Source of the DNA: Folioceros fuciformis
Lineage: Eukaryota; Anthocerotophyta; Anthocerotopsida; Anthocerotales
Reading direction: 5' to 3'
DNA: 64,000 bases
Assembly: GCA_049999805.1 (NCBI GenBank)
Contig: JBNGIO010006320.1
Span: forward strand, 68,842 to 132,841
Of the stretch, positions 32,784-45,027 are shown in pieces. The position numbers and the translations under genes are program-made. Position 1 is the first letter of the stretch. Every line of letters starts with the position of its first letter. The notes under the pieces are model-generated. The model saw only the letters and a list, made by a program, of their open reading frames with translations, did no database searches and was not told the origin of the DNA.

Positions 32784-35700
32784 TCAAACAGCAGCACTTC
32801 CAGCGCTCTCAAACTGTATGCCCAGACGACAAACTGGGTTGCTCTTGATGAGTTTCAAATCCACCTGCAGACAACAGGAGACTGGAGTCAGAAACACTGT
32901 AATCAAATCCTGATTTTATTTCGTGAACAAAGTTGACTTCATTCACCTTGTGTCCAAACAGGTCACGAATGTTATCGATGTGGTACAAAATCATGGTGGG
33001 TCTGCAAACAGCAGGAGCTTAGTTAATTACACATCATAGAAGTGAATGTACTTCAGTGCGAGCACGCGTTTCGGTGACGGGGAACTGACCTCTCCAGAGA
33101 CAAGCCCCAAGCAATAACAGATACATCCTCCGGAAGGCACATGGGCAAAAGCATCTCTGCCCGAATTCCCAACCTCAACCCACTTCTTCAGCCCGTCATG
33201 GTAGCTGGTCAGCCGGTACAGCACAAGGCATGAGAATCAGATCAACAATTGGACAAACAGTCAACATTTATTTAGCTGAATACACAAAGCAACCTGAAAT
33301 TCTCCATGCTAGGTTCCGTGTAAGGATTGTAGGCTGGCTTGAAACGAAGCTCTTTCATGCCTACGCAGGATTGCAGTCAACGAGCAACTGCCTCAGTAGT
33401 TGTACACGGGTGCATCGTGCCATGGCACTTTCATCTCCAATGGTTTGGGAATCAGGCAACAGACAGCTGTGACTCACCAAGTCGAGAAGAAAACTCGTTG
33501 AGGACGCCAATCAAGTCACCCAGAGTAAGACCTCTGTCGCAAATGAGTCCTGCAAATCCATAAGAGAAATACTCTTTCAAACGTTTATCCTTGCCGATTT
33601 GGAAGAGATACGCGCAGAGAAGCACCCTAATTCGAGACAAAAACCAAGGAACAAGACCTACTCGCCTTCAGTTTGGTGAAATTCAGCCAGATGAGTGCGA
33701 TCCACAGCTTCATTCCGGAAAACGCGATCTATCGATAAGTATCTTTTGGGTACAAACTCTTTCTGACATCACGTGCATCCATATCCTCAGCAGGTGCAGT
33801 ACCCCAAGAGCGTCACCTTAAAATCGGCACTTCAAGTACCTGGGCAAGTTTGTAGAGCATTCGGGAAGATACAGCAGTGGTGTGTGTCCGCAACAAATTC
33901 TTCTCTGCCTCGTCCCTCTTCCAGTCATAGTTGTAACTGTTTCAGTGAACTCAGTTCAATCCATCATCGAGCAAGCCAGAGACCTGGGCAGCGTGCATGC
34001 TTGAATGCATACATACCCCATGGATCCATGCCCTCCTGATTCATGCATTGTCTTCACTCTCTGCAAGTACTCCTCAGGGAACGTCCGAGCCTTTGCTGGC
34101 TCTGCGGTTCAAAGACAAAGATCAGATAGCCTGCATAGGAAATAGAACAAGTCACAAATATGACACGTGGGTCATAAACCTTTCAAGAAGAAGGTATCAT
34201 GAGAATCTCGAGCTGGATGCTGCTGTGGCTGAAACAGAGCATCAAAATTCCAAAAACTGCTATCTGAATGACCACATTAGACATCTTGAAGCAAAATCTA
34301 ACTGCTTCAATGCAAAAAACAGTGAGGCTCCTTCAATAAGTTCATTCACAGGCTGAGGGCACAGACGACAGGCTTCATGATTAAATACCTGCTCTCCACA
34401 AAATTATTGGTGGGCATCTCTTCGAACCTGTGCATGTTTGCACGGTATGAGAAGTCATGAATGGTATCTCATCAAGCAGTGGACACATTGAAATGAACAC
34501 GTGAAATATTCTTTATCAGTAACTTGTTTCTATGACTACATACCCCATTTCGAGAAATATTTGCCGGAACTGAGCCCTCACCTGCCATGTCAGAAATGAA
34601 AACATCAGTCAACACCCAGAGCAACAGTTGACGTAGGAAAGCCATTGGACACATGACAGCCTGCACACTGAGTAAAGCTACGTCAACAGGTTCCCAGACA
34701 AGACACGATGGTTTCATCCTCAGATGGATGAGATGAGTCTTCCAGGAGGTGCAGAAGGCCACACCTTCAATAGTGGGTGCAAATGCCCACCATCCGTAGG
34801 TTGACCCAATGCGTTCAGGTTGTAAGGTTTGAACTCCACGTTTTGCCACTGATTACTGCGCACAACAAATACCCTCTTCACCATCTGAAGAACGAAAATA
34901 ATCTGGCTGTGGATGACAGCAATGGGACAACTTGGGAAACTTGCAAAACAACAGAATCTACCTGTGCAGCATATCGCGGGTCAAATCAGTCGCAAACTTC
35001 TGCCTCACTGGTGCATACTTGGTACCTTTCTGCAGTGAGTAGCACTTGGAGATTCTGCATGACCAGATCCAGTCGTTGACCACCTTAGTCACGGAGTGGC
35101 AGCGCACAACGCAGCAAAAGCAAATTGCAGATGCCGCTGAATCCACAGAACATAGCACACGAGGATTCTACGGCATCACTACCTAAGTTCAATCAACTTC
35201 CTCTTCTTCGATTCTACGATATCTGCATCAGAAACTGCTTTCACCTGATGGAGACAAGTCGACAATCATCTTCAAGGTGGCAACAGATCAGAATTACTAC
35301 GACGTGGTGACCATTTACTTCTACGATCTCAACATCTCAAAACCCCCGATCAGGCCCACTTTCCGGCTGCAGAGTCACAACACACGTAAGACAGCGATCT
35401 AGACCATGATGATGGGGACAATATGCAGAGCTATCCTTCACCTCGCCATTCTTTACAGCGACAAGCTGCCGCTGGACAACATCCTCCACTTCAACAACCT
35501 GGTCATTGAATGCATGGTGAGGTTCAAAATCTAGGGAAAGTGCCATAGATGCGTTCGAAACAGGTCAATGATTTTGCCAAGACCTTCCGCGAAACTTTAG
35601 GTTTAGCCTCCAGCCATTTGCTGGCCATAGCCTTATTAAATCCAATCTTAAACACCGCAGCACCGACTTGCTCCTGCATACATGCAAAATGCGGCTCGTA

Positions 35701-36135
35701 TCATGAATGCTTGAAAGCACCAAGGCATTCCAGTACCACGAAAGTTGCAACATTCGAATACCAGCATACCTGTAAGTCATTCCGAGATATGCCTTCCTCA
35801 GGAACAGCAGCGAACACCTGATACTCCGGAGATCCATTCACAGCGTAATCAGCTCCCTCAGAGGTCAACACCCATGTCTTCTTCTCAATGTCCTGCCCAA
35901 AACCCCGCCCGAGGTTTAGCAGCTGCTTCTAACCAGCTCAAAGAAATCAGTGCATTGCATTTCTGGCCAATCTTACCTGCACCTCAACGAAGCTAAACCC
36001 GTTCAAGCTTCTGATCACATCCGCAAGAGCGGCATGATCTATACCTTCCTCCTCCGCCCAGACCTCAGAGTTTGGGATTTCGGAATTGGACTTGAGGTAA
36101 GTCAACACTTTCTCCTCCGCCACCTGACTCCCCAT
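32784..36135 (-). CDS. cytosolic phenylalanyl-tRNA synthetase alpha subunit
   Basis: Minus-strand gene of many short exons. Exon 1 (36135-35977) starts [17 protein letters not shown] and carries [20 protein letters not shown]. Next come WVLTSEG, then [16 protein letters not shown] (about 35630) and [11 protein letters not shown] (35480). Then [20 protein letters not shown] (about 35010), [12 protein letters not shown] with [10 protein letters not shown] (about 34790), then [15 protein letters not shown] (33520) and [15 protein letters not shown] (33180). The end is [16 protein letters not shown] then [14 protein letters not shown], stop at 32784-32786. This is the catalytic alpha chain of the cytosolic heterotetrameric PheRS, attaching Phe to tRNA-Phe, including the N-terminal winged-helix DNA-binding-like fold. 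An upstream in-frame Met at 36174 exists but is not needed. Exon edges in the middle were not all resolved. Confidence 0.93.
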
Positions 36136-36174
36136 CACGCTCAATTCGACTTTCAAGCAGACCCCCTTCGCCAA

Positions 36175-36959
36175 GCTCCGGAGGCAAGTGTTTGCCCCTC
36201 AAATTCCTGATCGGGAAATTGCCACTATTGAAACGGATCGCCTATCTCCTGACAGGCAATCTCCGTAAACAATCTCCGTTCCGTGACAGCTTACCATTCG
36301 CAACAACGGGATAAGTACATTACATGTAGACGGTTTCCGATTCATACCATTCACGTTGAAGGGAGTCAGCTCGGGCCTCCCAATTAGAGGAGTTTCCCAG
36401 TGAACAGGGAGCTCTCGTCAGTAGGGGACTGACTGTACAAGGTGTTTAGCGGTTCACAAACCGCCATGTCTTAGGGCAGAGTTCGTCGCCTGTACTCTCC
36501 GTCTGTTTGCCCTAACTTCTACCGGGTATAAAGTTGTGGCTGCCAGCACTATGTGATTTGTCTTGTTCTGCACTTTTCCGTTACCTGGCTGGGCGGCGGC
36601 TGGGAAGTGGAACTTGGAGGTGAGTTATGCCGCGTCCACGGTGTTCTGGTAGCTCAAGTTGTCCGGTCTGAAATGCCCCGCCTTATGCGATTTGATGACG
36701 CAGATGTGACCAGAGTTGAATTTGCTGTTTCTGAGGTTGATTTCATGGATTGCATCGGGTGCTGCCGTTCCTATACGTTTGTCCATTGTAGTCGGGCTTG
36801 CCGATTAGATTCTTCTGCTAGAGGTAGAGGCCTGGGACGAATAATACTCGGCTTTCTATGATGCCATTATGGCCCAGGATTTTACACACAAGGTTCATTT
36901 CTGAGGTCCTACCATTTCTTGCTAGGGTTTTATGTTCGAGCTTGTGTGGCTGTCAACTC
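36175..36959. other. intergenic upstream of PheRS alpha
   Basis: No convincing gene. An open stretch at 36553-36861 (about 102 residues) has no recognisable features. Confidence 0.4.
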
Positions 36960-37059
36960 NNNNNNNNNNNNNNNNNNNNNNNNNNNNNNNNNNNNNNNNN
37001 NNNNNNNNNNNNNNNNNNNNNNNNNNNNNNNNNNNNNNNNNNNNNNNNNNNNNNNNNNN
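36960..37059. other. assembly gap (100 N)
   Basis: Exactly 100 N. Its right flank is the same sequence found around the 37438 gap. Confidence 0.99.
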
Positions 37060-37600
37060 TTGCCTTGTAGGCTTTTGCGAAAGGTGTCTGTCACCGTGAG
37101 CAAATTTCAAAATCGACTTCTACTTCCACTGAGCGCGTTGTCTGCATGTGCTTGGTCCTCGAATTGTTCGATCTTCCTTGGGTGCAGTAATGTATTCTAG
37201 CAAAGACTGTTGTATTCCTGGTGCGCTGTTCATCTTCAGCCCTCTGAGCTATGAAGTAGCTCAGAGATATAGACTAGGGCCGATTAGGGCTGTTGCTGGT
37301 ATTTGAGTCTACTGTGCGGTAACAATCTATGTCGATGTCTGCCAAGTTGCGAACCTGTCTTCAGCTAGAAATTGTGCGCGATGATGAAAGTTGCCTTGTA
37401 GGCTTTTGCGAAAGGTGTCTGTCACCGTGAGCAAATTNNNNNNNNNNTTGCCTTGTAGGCTTTTGCGAAAGGTGTCTGTCACCGTGAGCAAATTCCAAAA
37501 TCGACTTCTACTTCCACTGAGCGCATTGTGTGCATGGGCCTGGTTCTTGAAGTGTTCGATCTGTCTCGTAATGTATTTGGGCAACGGCTCTCGTATTCAT
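37060..37600. repeat. duplicated segment around two gaps
   Basis: A block beginning ttgccttgtaggcttttgcg occurs at 37060, 37391 and 37448. The second and third copies are identical for 47 bp and flank a 10-N gap (37438-37447). Copies one and three stay similar for about 130 bp (to near 37195 and 37580). Could be a real direct repeat or unmerged contig ends. Confidence 0.85.
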
Positions 37601-38120
37601 GTTGCCTTGTCCCTGATCATCCCTCTTGGCTATGAAGGAGCAACTTTCGGTCCTACAGCTCTCGCTTGTATGTGAGTATACTGAGCGGTCAAAACTGTGT
37701 CCGTCGTATGCCCAGTTGCCAATGCCCGACGATGAGATTTGCCTCCTAAGCTTTCCTCAGGAAAGCCTCCCAAACCTTAGGAGAATTGGGGCATTTTTTC
37801 TTTAAAAAATGGGATATTTCTCAAAAAAACAAAAGACTTTGAGCCTCCAACCGAACTCAATAAAGCTCCCCTTGATAAATATGGCTTTCAGATCTTTTTT
37901 TTAAGAAAAAAATTATTTCTTATCCTCTTCTACTAAAAATATGTATCTTCAATCTGCCATATATATTATATTGTACACTATCTAGGGGGTATTGGACAAT
38001 CATTTCCTTTTTCATAAAAGTTCTATAGATATGGATTGACTATACTTGTAAACATATGACCATACTTGTAGTTTGACTTTTTATATATGTGAAGGCTATG
38101 TATCATTTGCACAAGTGATG

Positions 38121-38207
38121 TTTCCTATGCGAAGGTTATGTTTCCTATGCAAACGCTATGTTTCCTATGCGAAGGCTATGTTTTCTATGCGAAGACTATG
38201 GTTCCTG
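38121..38207. repeat. 20-bp tandem repeat, about 4 copies
   Basis: Units tttcctatgcgaaggctatg start at 38121, 38141, 38161 and 38181, then decay. Confidence 0.88.
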
Positions 38208-38229
38208 TTAACTTTAGGACTTAGTTAAG

Positions 38230-38311
38230 CTTCACCCCTTAAGTATAAGGGGTGAAGTTTAGCTCCCTTTGATTTCAAAAACCGTGGCATGCATACATGT
38301 CATGGTTTTTG
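38230..38311. repeat. two adjacent hairpins
   Basis: First: perfect 12-bp arms (cttcacccctta / taaggggtgaag) with a 4-base loop, 38230-38257. Second: arms 38276-38291 and 38296-38311 pair at 14 of 16 positions around a 4-base loop. No flanking gene; possible foldback or MITE remnant. Confidence 0.75.
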
Positions 38312-39694
38312 TCAAAGGTCCGCCTTGATTGATTGTGGCCTCTAAGTATGGAGTTGGTGACAACACAAGTGTGGAGTATCTAAAGCTCATTGTTTCGATC
38401 TTAAGCAATACTACAAAATTATATTCTACATTTGTGGCTATTCCATCAGCCTAATGGCAGATTGTGATATCATAAGCTTTTGAGGACTGGACCTTATTGC
38501 CCAACATTGTTGGTGTTATAGATGGATTTGTCGTCAAGTTTGCAAGTAAGCCACTTAAGCAGTACACTTCGGCAACACTTTGTTAGCCTATCACTGCAAG
38601 TTGTACAACATGCATTATATGGTGCTTCAAGTTGTACGTAATAATTGAAAGATGTTCATGGTCATGTGTGCAAACAGCTAACGAGGTTCAAATGATGTCT
38701 TCTTCTTAAGATTGATTATTCAAGCTAAGATAGTACCTCTTTCTTTATACATAATTTGTGATTTTACATATTCTCATGAAGAGCTTTAAGACACCTACAT
38801 ATGGGATTCAATTTATGGTTCTCTTCTGGAAGAGTGATGATTGAGAATGCATAGGTGGAGCATCCTTAAAAACCTTAAAGTCCACGTGCAATATGTCGTG
38901 AAGACAGCTGCCTATTTTGTGTAGCATAATTTTTTTTATTTGGTTGAAAAATTAGATCTCTCACAATAATATTTAAATAACTTTCCCTTACCACATAACA
39001 AACTAGTAACCTTGACAAATGCAGATGAGGATGCCTTAAAGACCTTAGCAAACATTCAATACCAAGCTCTTCTTTAACTTTGGCACAAACCAAGACAAAA
39101 TAAAAGACGAAATCTCATTGACATCTTTTGATCCAAACTCTAACATCCCTTGGAGTGCGACACAAACATTGTACAGATAGAAAAAGAATGTCTCCTTGTA
39201 GTACTTGATGAGTTCTACAAGATGGTGCAACGAATTTGATAGAAAGATGCATAATATAGGAATGAATTCTAATGATAGTTTGCCAACTCTTTTTGAAATC
39301 AGACTTCTATTCAAAACTTCTTCTTTTTTTGTGAAGAAAATAATTCTAATTAATATGATCATCCTCTTACAATACTAAGGGGACCCTCCTCACGTATTTA
39401 CAAAGCATGAGTACCATAATTAGGGGGAAAAACCGACCTCGTGCACAGACCACAGGACAGGACGCAGAAAACGCTCCTCATCACCCTGACCCTAGGAGAC
39501 TGCTAAGACCATTCACCTACTAAATCCATTTAGATTTAAACCCCAAATTCACCCGAAGACCATGGGAGCTCACCTTCCCCAAGGGCAGGCGTGATTCTAA
39601 CGTTCTTCATTCCCAGGAACTAGGAAGCCCGCTGACTTCCACTCTCTCCGCTTGAATCGTTTCCAATGGGACTGCCTCAGACTTTCTGCTGCAA

Positions 39695-41685
39695 TCAATA
39701 AGTGCTATCAAATGCGCCATAGCAGAGCCTTAGATGAGGCTGACACCAAACCTCCATAGACCGTGGAGGACTAGTTGACCCAAAGGTGGAAAAGACAAGA
39801 AGACCATAGTAAACTCCACCATAGCGACGGAAGTAGAGCTTTGCCCGAGGTTGCATCCAACCTAAATAGGGCAGTTTATTTCGTGATCCTGAGGTTGGTA
39901 CCAGGAAGAATTCTTTGCAACCACCTACCCACCTCACTCCATATCTCCTAGGCAAAGCTGCAGGGGAAGAACATGTGCTGACTTTTGTTTGGAGCACCAT
40001 AGGAGCACAGTAGACATTGGTCTTCTCCTGTTGCAACCAACAACCCATCCCATCTATTCGCATTAGGCAAACAAGCTTGAAAAAAGTACCAAACCGTCGT
40101 CCTAACCTTGGGGGGAATGCCATCTGACTTTCAAAGTAGCTTGATAGCTTCCCTTTGTCGCCGCATAGACAACTATAACCGGGGAGCCATTGGTTGTCGT
40201 TGCCTGATTTTCTGCGCTCATACCATCCAGAGGAATATGTCAGCCTTTGGGAAGTTGAAGAACAACCGAAGGTGGTCCGCCTTGCACCCTAGGCGCCTGG
40301 GCCATTTATATAGATTTGGTTCTTAAGACCAAATCCCAATTTTCCGCAAACCAGAACCAGCATCGGACAACTGGTTTGTCCGAGGTTAGCTGTCCACTAG
40401 GGCCTTCGGGTTGAGTGAACCACCGCTCTGCACGGCCATACTTAGAGAGGACCGTGATGGCCCGTAGTTCCCCGCTTCGAACACCACCATCGTCCTTGCC
40501 CTGACTTTCCAAAAGCCCCTTAGGCGACATGACCTTCAATGTCTGCAAGGTTTCTTTGTCAACCATACTTGAAAGCCAAACAGCCCTATCCAATTCTAGG
40601 TCTTCCTCCTGTTCATCCTCCTCAGAATCGACATCCTTACTATCCATGGAGTATGTATACCACCCCTCAGTGCCTAGGGCAGGTTGTTGCCTTAAAACCT
40701 GTTGGACCTTATCCTCTAGTTCCTCTTGCAGCCATGAATTAATGAGCCAAACCTGTCTAGCCACTAAGCCAAATTCTTCTTTGACCTCCTCCACCTCTTT
40801 TCAACGGGCCTTTGATCTATTCCGTAAGTGACCAAGTTGGATAACTCCTTTCCGACACGCCAAACTGAAGATTTGTGACCGATACACCCTGGCCCTAAAC
40901 TCTTGAGCCCACAGTCTCGAGAATCCTTTCAAAGGCGCTCCTAGAACATCATCAACATGCATGGGGTTACCTAGGATAATGTACTGCTTAACCTCTAAGT
41001 AGCTGCTCCAGATTGACTTGAAGAGTGGGGAGTACTCTGCATTATCAAGTAAAGGCTTGTCGGTAAGAATGTTGTCAATAGATCTCCTTCCCCGAGGGAC
41101 AGCTTGAGTACACTCCAGATGTTGTGTTAGCAGACTCTTCCAAGGGTAGTAGGCAGGATCCGCCGCCCTAACAACCCACTGAGCATGCAAGACTTTCATC
41201 TTGGCAACCGGGTCAACCACCCCTAGGCCCCCCAACCATCGTGCCTGAATAATGTGATGCCAAGCCACCATAGAGCACCCAACCGAGTTATCCCCTTGCC
41301 AAGCCACCTTAGAGCACCCAACCGAGTTATCCCCTTGCCAAGCCACCATAGAGCACCCAACCGAGTTATCCCCTTGCCAAGCCACCTTAGAGCACCCAAC
41401 CGAGTTATCCCCCTGCCAAGCCACCTTAGAGCACCCAACCGAGTTATCCCCCTGCCAAGCCACCTTAGAGCACCNNNNNNNNNNNNNNNNNNNNNNNNNN
41501 NNNNNNNNNNNNNNNNNNNNNNNNNNNNNNNNNNNNNNNNNNNNNNNNNNNNNNNNNNNNNNNNNNNNNNNNNNAGAGCACCCAACCGAGTTATCCCCCT
41601 GCCAAGCCACCTTAGAGCACCTAACTGAGTTATCCCCCACACGTTTCCACAGGAATGAGGTCAACACCTGTTGCAACCATTTCAC
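39695..41685 (-). mobile_element. LINE (non-LTR retrotransposon) ORF2 3' remnant
   Basis: Minus strand, read from 41685 down. Segment 41685-40801 contains KWLQQVLTSFLWKR, then ARWLGGLGVVDPVAKMKVLH and QWVVRAADPAYYPWKSLL, the conserved region following the reverse transcriptase domain in plant LINEs. Segment 40794-40306 continues the C-terminal part with an acidic stretch (DSEEDEQEEDLELD). Segment 40123-39695 carries a frameshifted zinc-binding zf-RVT region; in another frame it reads EDQCLLC and GAPNKSQHMFFPCSFA. Stops and frame changes between segments show it is dead. A 39-bp unit inside it has expanded in tandem. The upstream endonuclease and RT domains are absent. Confidence 0.8.
41272..41620. 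repeat. 39-bp in-frame tandem repeat with 100-N gap
   Basis: Units start at 41272, 41311, 41350, 41389, 41428 and 41467, then a 100-N gap (41475-41574), then about one more unit. 39 bp equals 13 codons, so the LINE frame stays open and reads CSKVAWQGDNSVG repeatedly. Confidence 0.93.
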
Positions 41686-41699
41686 CTCGTTTCAAAACT

Positions 41700-42560
41700 T
41701 TAGTGCTTCAAGGTATCTCATGTACGAAATTCCTAGCAAAGTAGGTAATTCCTAGAACCACGTGACAACCCTTGAGAAGCCCTTCAAGATGGTTGCAAAA
41801 TGATACCATAATTATGTACAGAACTGGACTAAATGCCCTTGCAAATTTGCCATCAATAATACAATCACTTTTCAAATAAGATAAAAACACTTTTCATCCT
41901 TGTATAGCTTGACGAGCTCTATATGATAGTCTGAGAATAGGCTATAATGATAAACAGACATGGATTGAATAGCAATATCGGAAAACAAATACTAAATCTA
42001 GACTTACTCATCTTCATGATCTCTTCTAGGCTTGAACTAAGAGCTTTGCCATCTTGTTTTTGTAGAGACTTTTCATTATAGGGTAATGGAGGAGGATTAA
42101 GGGTGATGTGTTCATTACTCTAAACTGTAGGGTGATAAGTGACAACTATGTTTGCAAAGGGGTGACTCTTCACAAAGGCAATATCATTTTTTTCATGACA
42201 TCATTTTTTTCTACATGTCAGATAATTCTACTTGAATATCCCAGGGCATCATTTTTTTCCTAGATGTCAAATAATTCTACTTGAATACACAGGAACATAC
42301 CAATGGGAGGTCAGTTACATGTAAAAATTACTCATGACACGGTGAGACATCTACAAACTAGCAAAACACACCACCACTGTAAACTCAAAAATCCACATAG
42401 GTCCCGTTGTTTTCATTGCGAGCTTGAAGTTATGGCAAACCCCTAGCCAAAACCTAGCTCTGCGAGTCAGATTACTTTACACTACACTACCAATTACTTT
42501 AGACGATGTTAAAGAAATTTGTTGACGTGCGAACGACGTGGGAGCTCTAGGTTTGCTAAG
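41700..42560. other. AT-rich intergenic
   Basis: No gene supported. A duplicated block of about 55 bp (catttttttc...ataattctacttgaata) occurs near 42205 and 42250. Confidence 0.4.
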
Positions 42561-45027
42561 TTAACTGGACCCTCTGGATTTGAGACTTATGTTGGAGCCT
42601 GAGATGACAGAAGCACCTGGCGACGGGTTGGTTCCTGTTCCGCCTATGTGCCCTATCACCCAGAAGAGAGCCCATTTGAGGTTGCATAACGTGAATTTAA
42701 GAGCCTTGGTCCACTTGTCTTGGCGGTTGAAGCTCTGGGTAATTGTTAAACCTTCTACTTTGTCATCCTCGATTCTGAAATATGGCAAGGGCACGTCACT
42801 ACTCACTTCAAGACGGGAAAAACCAAATCAAACAACCCACCTCTCTTATGCTGTGCTCAGGGCGTGAACGATTTTGCGGGCCGGGCACTCGCAAAACAGT
42901 CAGGAACGTACGGAAGCTTGAAGGGTTCACTACTTACTTGTAAGGCAGCTTAAACCATTTGTCTTCGGGCATATTCCTTTTCTTGTCTGCGGCCCTCGCA
43001 AATTCAGCAAACTCTTTGAGACAAGCGATGAACAAAGTCATTGCTCTGTCGTAGCGAGTACTCCAAAACAAGTTCACGGGACCAAATCTGTATGCACGGA
43101 AATAGGACAGATATGATGCACATGATCGAATACTGCAACCAAATCAGATTCGAACGCAGCGTTACTTACAGCTCATAAGTTTGTTGGCTGTCTGATATGC
43201 GCGGGTAGCTACCCAGCGGCATGATTCTGTACCTGTCGTTCCAGTCAAGTATCTAAGTAGTGCTACTAATGGATGAAACACACAGGCAACAATTTGGAAG
43301 TTCTAAGGCACAGGCGTATAAAAGAAGGCTTACTTCAAAGTCACTTTACAAAACTGGGACATCGTGGACAACAGTAAACAAGCCTGTCCCCAGGCAGCGT
43401 TGATCTCATCCCATTCTACCTACAGACGATAGCAGACACCGAAGATAAATCATGTTAGACCAAGGTCCTGACTTGTCGCAATCAGGAAGCAAACTCAACA
43501 AGCCAAGGAGGGCGACTCACAGGAATATTAGGCAGACGCCCGAGTCGGAAATTGTTGATTGTGCCGAACTCCCCATCATGCCATATGAAGAATGCATCAT
43601 TTAGGACATTGGTGCGCTTCAGCATCTCCAGCTGTGCTTGAGCAACCTCGATCTTTGCCAATACAGAATCCCTGTTATTCTGAAACCAGGAACACATGCG
43701 GATACGGTACATTGGCCATCGAGTGACAAGAAACTATGACAACCAACAACCAGAAAGGATCCAGGAATGTGAAGTAAACCTGATGGGCTGCGAGCTGAAA
43801 CCTATACTCGTTGACATCATGCCAATAGCTGCAATTCACGAAGAATAACGTGAGCGAAACGTGAGCTGAACACAAATGAGTAACACATCACTACCACCAT
43901 AAATTACCTTCTCTCCAAGTCCTCAAACTCCTTAGCTTTCTTCTCAATCTCATGCAACCGAACCCTTACCCCGTCCGTTTCTGACTCAACTGTCCTTATT
44001 TGAGCTTCTAGCTTTTGTTCTTCATCCTCGATCTAACCAACGGGTCCAGCACAGACGTTTAGGGTACCACACCACCATCAGATGCACTACAACATAACAA
44101 TGAGAAAGGCCAAATGCTCTCACCTGCTGCTTATCCCGTGCAAACTCTTCTTCAGTAAGAGCCTGACATTGCTCCTTCTTGAGACGCACAAGGGCCTCCT
44201 CGTAAGCCTTGATCTCTCTCTTAGCCTCGGCCACTTGCTGATCAAGCTCCAGGGATAACAGTCTCATGCACTCAACGCAGAGAGGATGCTCAACCTTCAA
44301 AAACGAACGAAGTCCCCCGGCACGTTAGCGTCACATCCACACAACACAATTCCCGCACACAAGACAAAAAGACCAACACACATTACAAGACCCGTACTGC
44401 CATGACGCTGCCCTAACCTGTGACTCTGCTGCCGCGATGTCGAATACTCGGTTCAAAACATTCACACTAGCATTGAAGCTGGCATTATTAGTATGCTGTA
44501 TGCCTCCACCGGCCCCAGCATGGTGCCCCGCGTCAGAAGCAGCCTCAACTCCGTACATGGAAGCAGCTGCCGAGGGCAACACCACAAATGACCCCTCCAT
44601 AGCTCTGCCAGCCGGGCTGTCCCTATCACCTCCAGCAGCTGCGGGCTGCACAGGCTGCGTCCCGGCACCGGCCCCAGGCCCCGCCCCAGCCCCGGGGTAA
44701 GGAATTCCGCTTCCCCGAGGCCGAGGAGGAGGAAACCCTCCGCCACCCCTCCCCTGTTTCGGCAACACAACGAACGACTGATCCATCCGACTCCCAGCGA
44801 ACACGCTTCCACCGCCATGGACAGAAGCTTGAGCACCTGCAACCCGAATCCACGGCATCAGCACGGCACCTCACAAACCCAGTCCAAACCACAACAAACT
44901 CTCACCCCTGCTTGCCTGCTCGGGACGCCTCCCCAGCCCGCTCCGCAAACAGATCCGCGCCCACCACACCAAAGGGATGGCGGCATTTCTGGCAAAGCCA
45001 TCTGGGCACAGCTTGATCCAACCCCAT
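42561..45027 (-). CDS. ATG6: autophagy protein ATG6 / Beclin 1
   Basis: Minus strand from ATG 45027 ([20 protein letters not shown]), giving the N-terminal CxxC motif. The next exon (about 44840-44420) holds a low-complexity Gly/Pro region, then [16 protein letters not shown] and [15 protein letters not shown] (BH3-like region). Next is [19 protein letters not shown] and a coiled coil. The evolutionarily conserved domain follows: [20 protein letters not shown], then [20 protein letters not shown] and LGRLPNIPV. The end is [20 protein letters not shown] and [12 protein letters not shown], with the stop at 42561-42563. It is the core subunit of the Vps34 PI3-kinase complex in autophagosome nucleation and vacuolar sorting. 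The first intron appears to use a GC donor (gcag/gcaagc, intron from 44915), because no GT site keeps the frame. The Gly/Pro insert before EGSFVVLP is longer than usual. Confidence 0.93.

Larger units (their letters stand above)
37700..39690. other. AT-rich region, probable decayed mobile DNA
   Basis: Very AT-rich, no supported gene. Minus-strand open stretches at 38875-39362 (for example ALQGMLEFGSKDVNEISSFI) look like fragments of a repeated protein-coding element but match nothing I can name. Holds the 20-bp array and two hairpins listed separately. Confidence 0.4.

Noticed and set aside
40529-40831. Ser-rich plus-strand frame
   Set aside because: Antisense of the LINE remnant.
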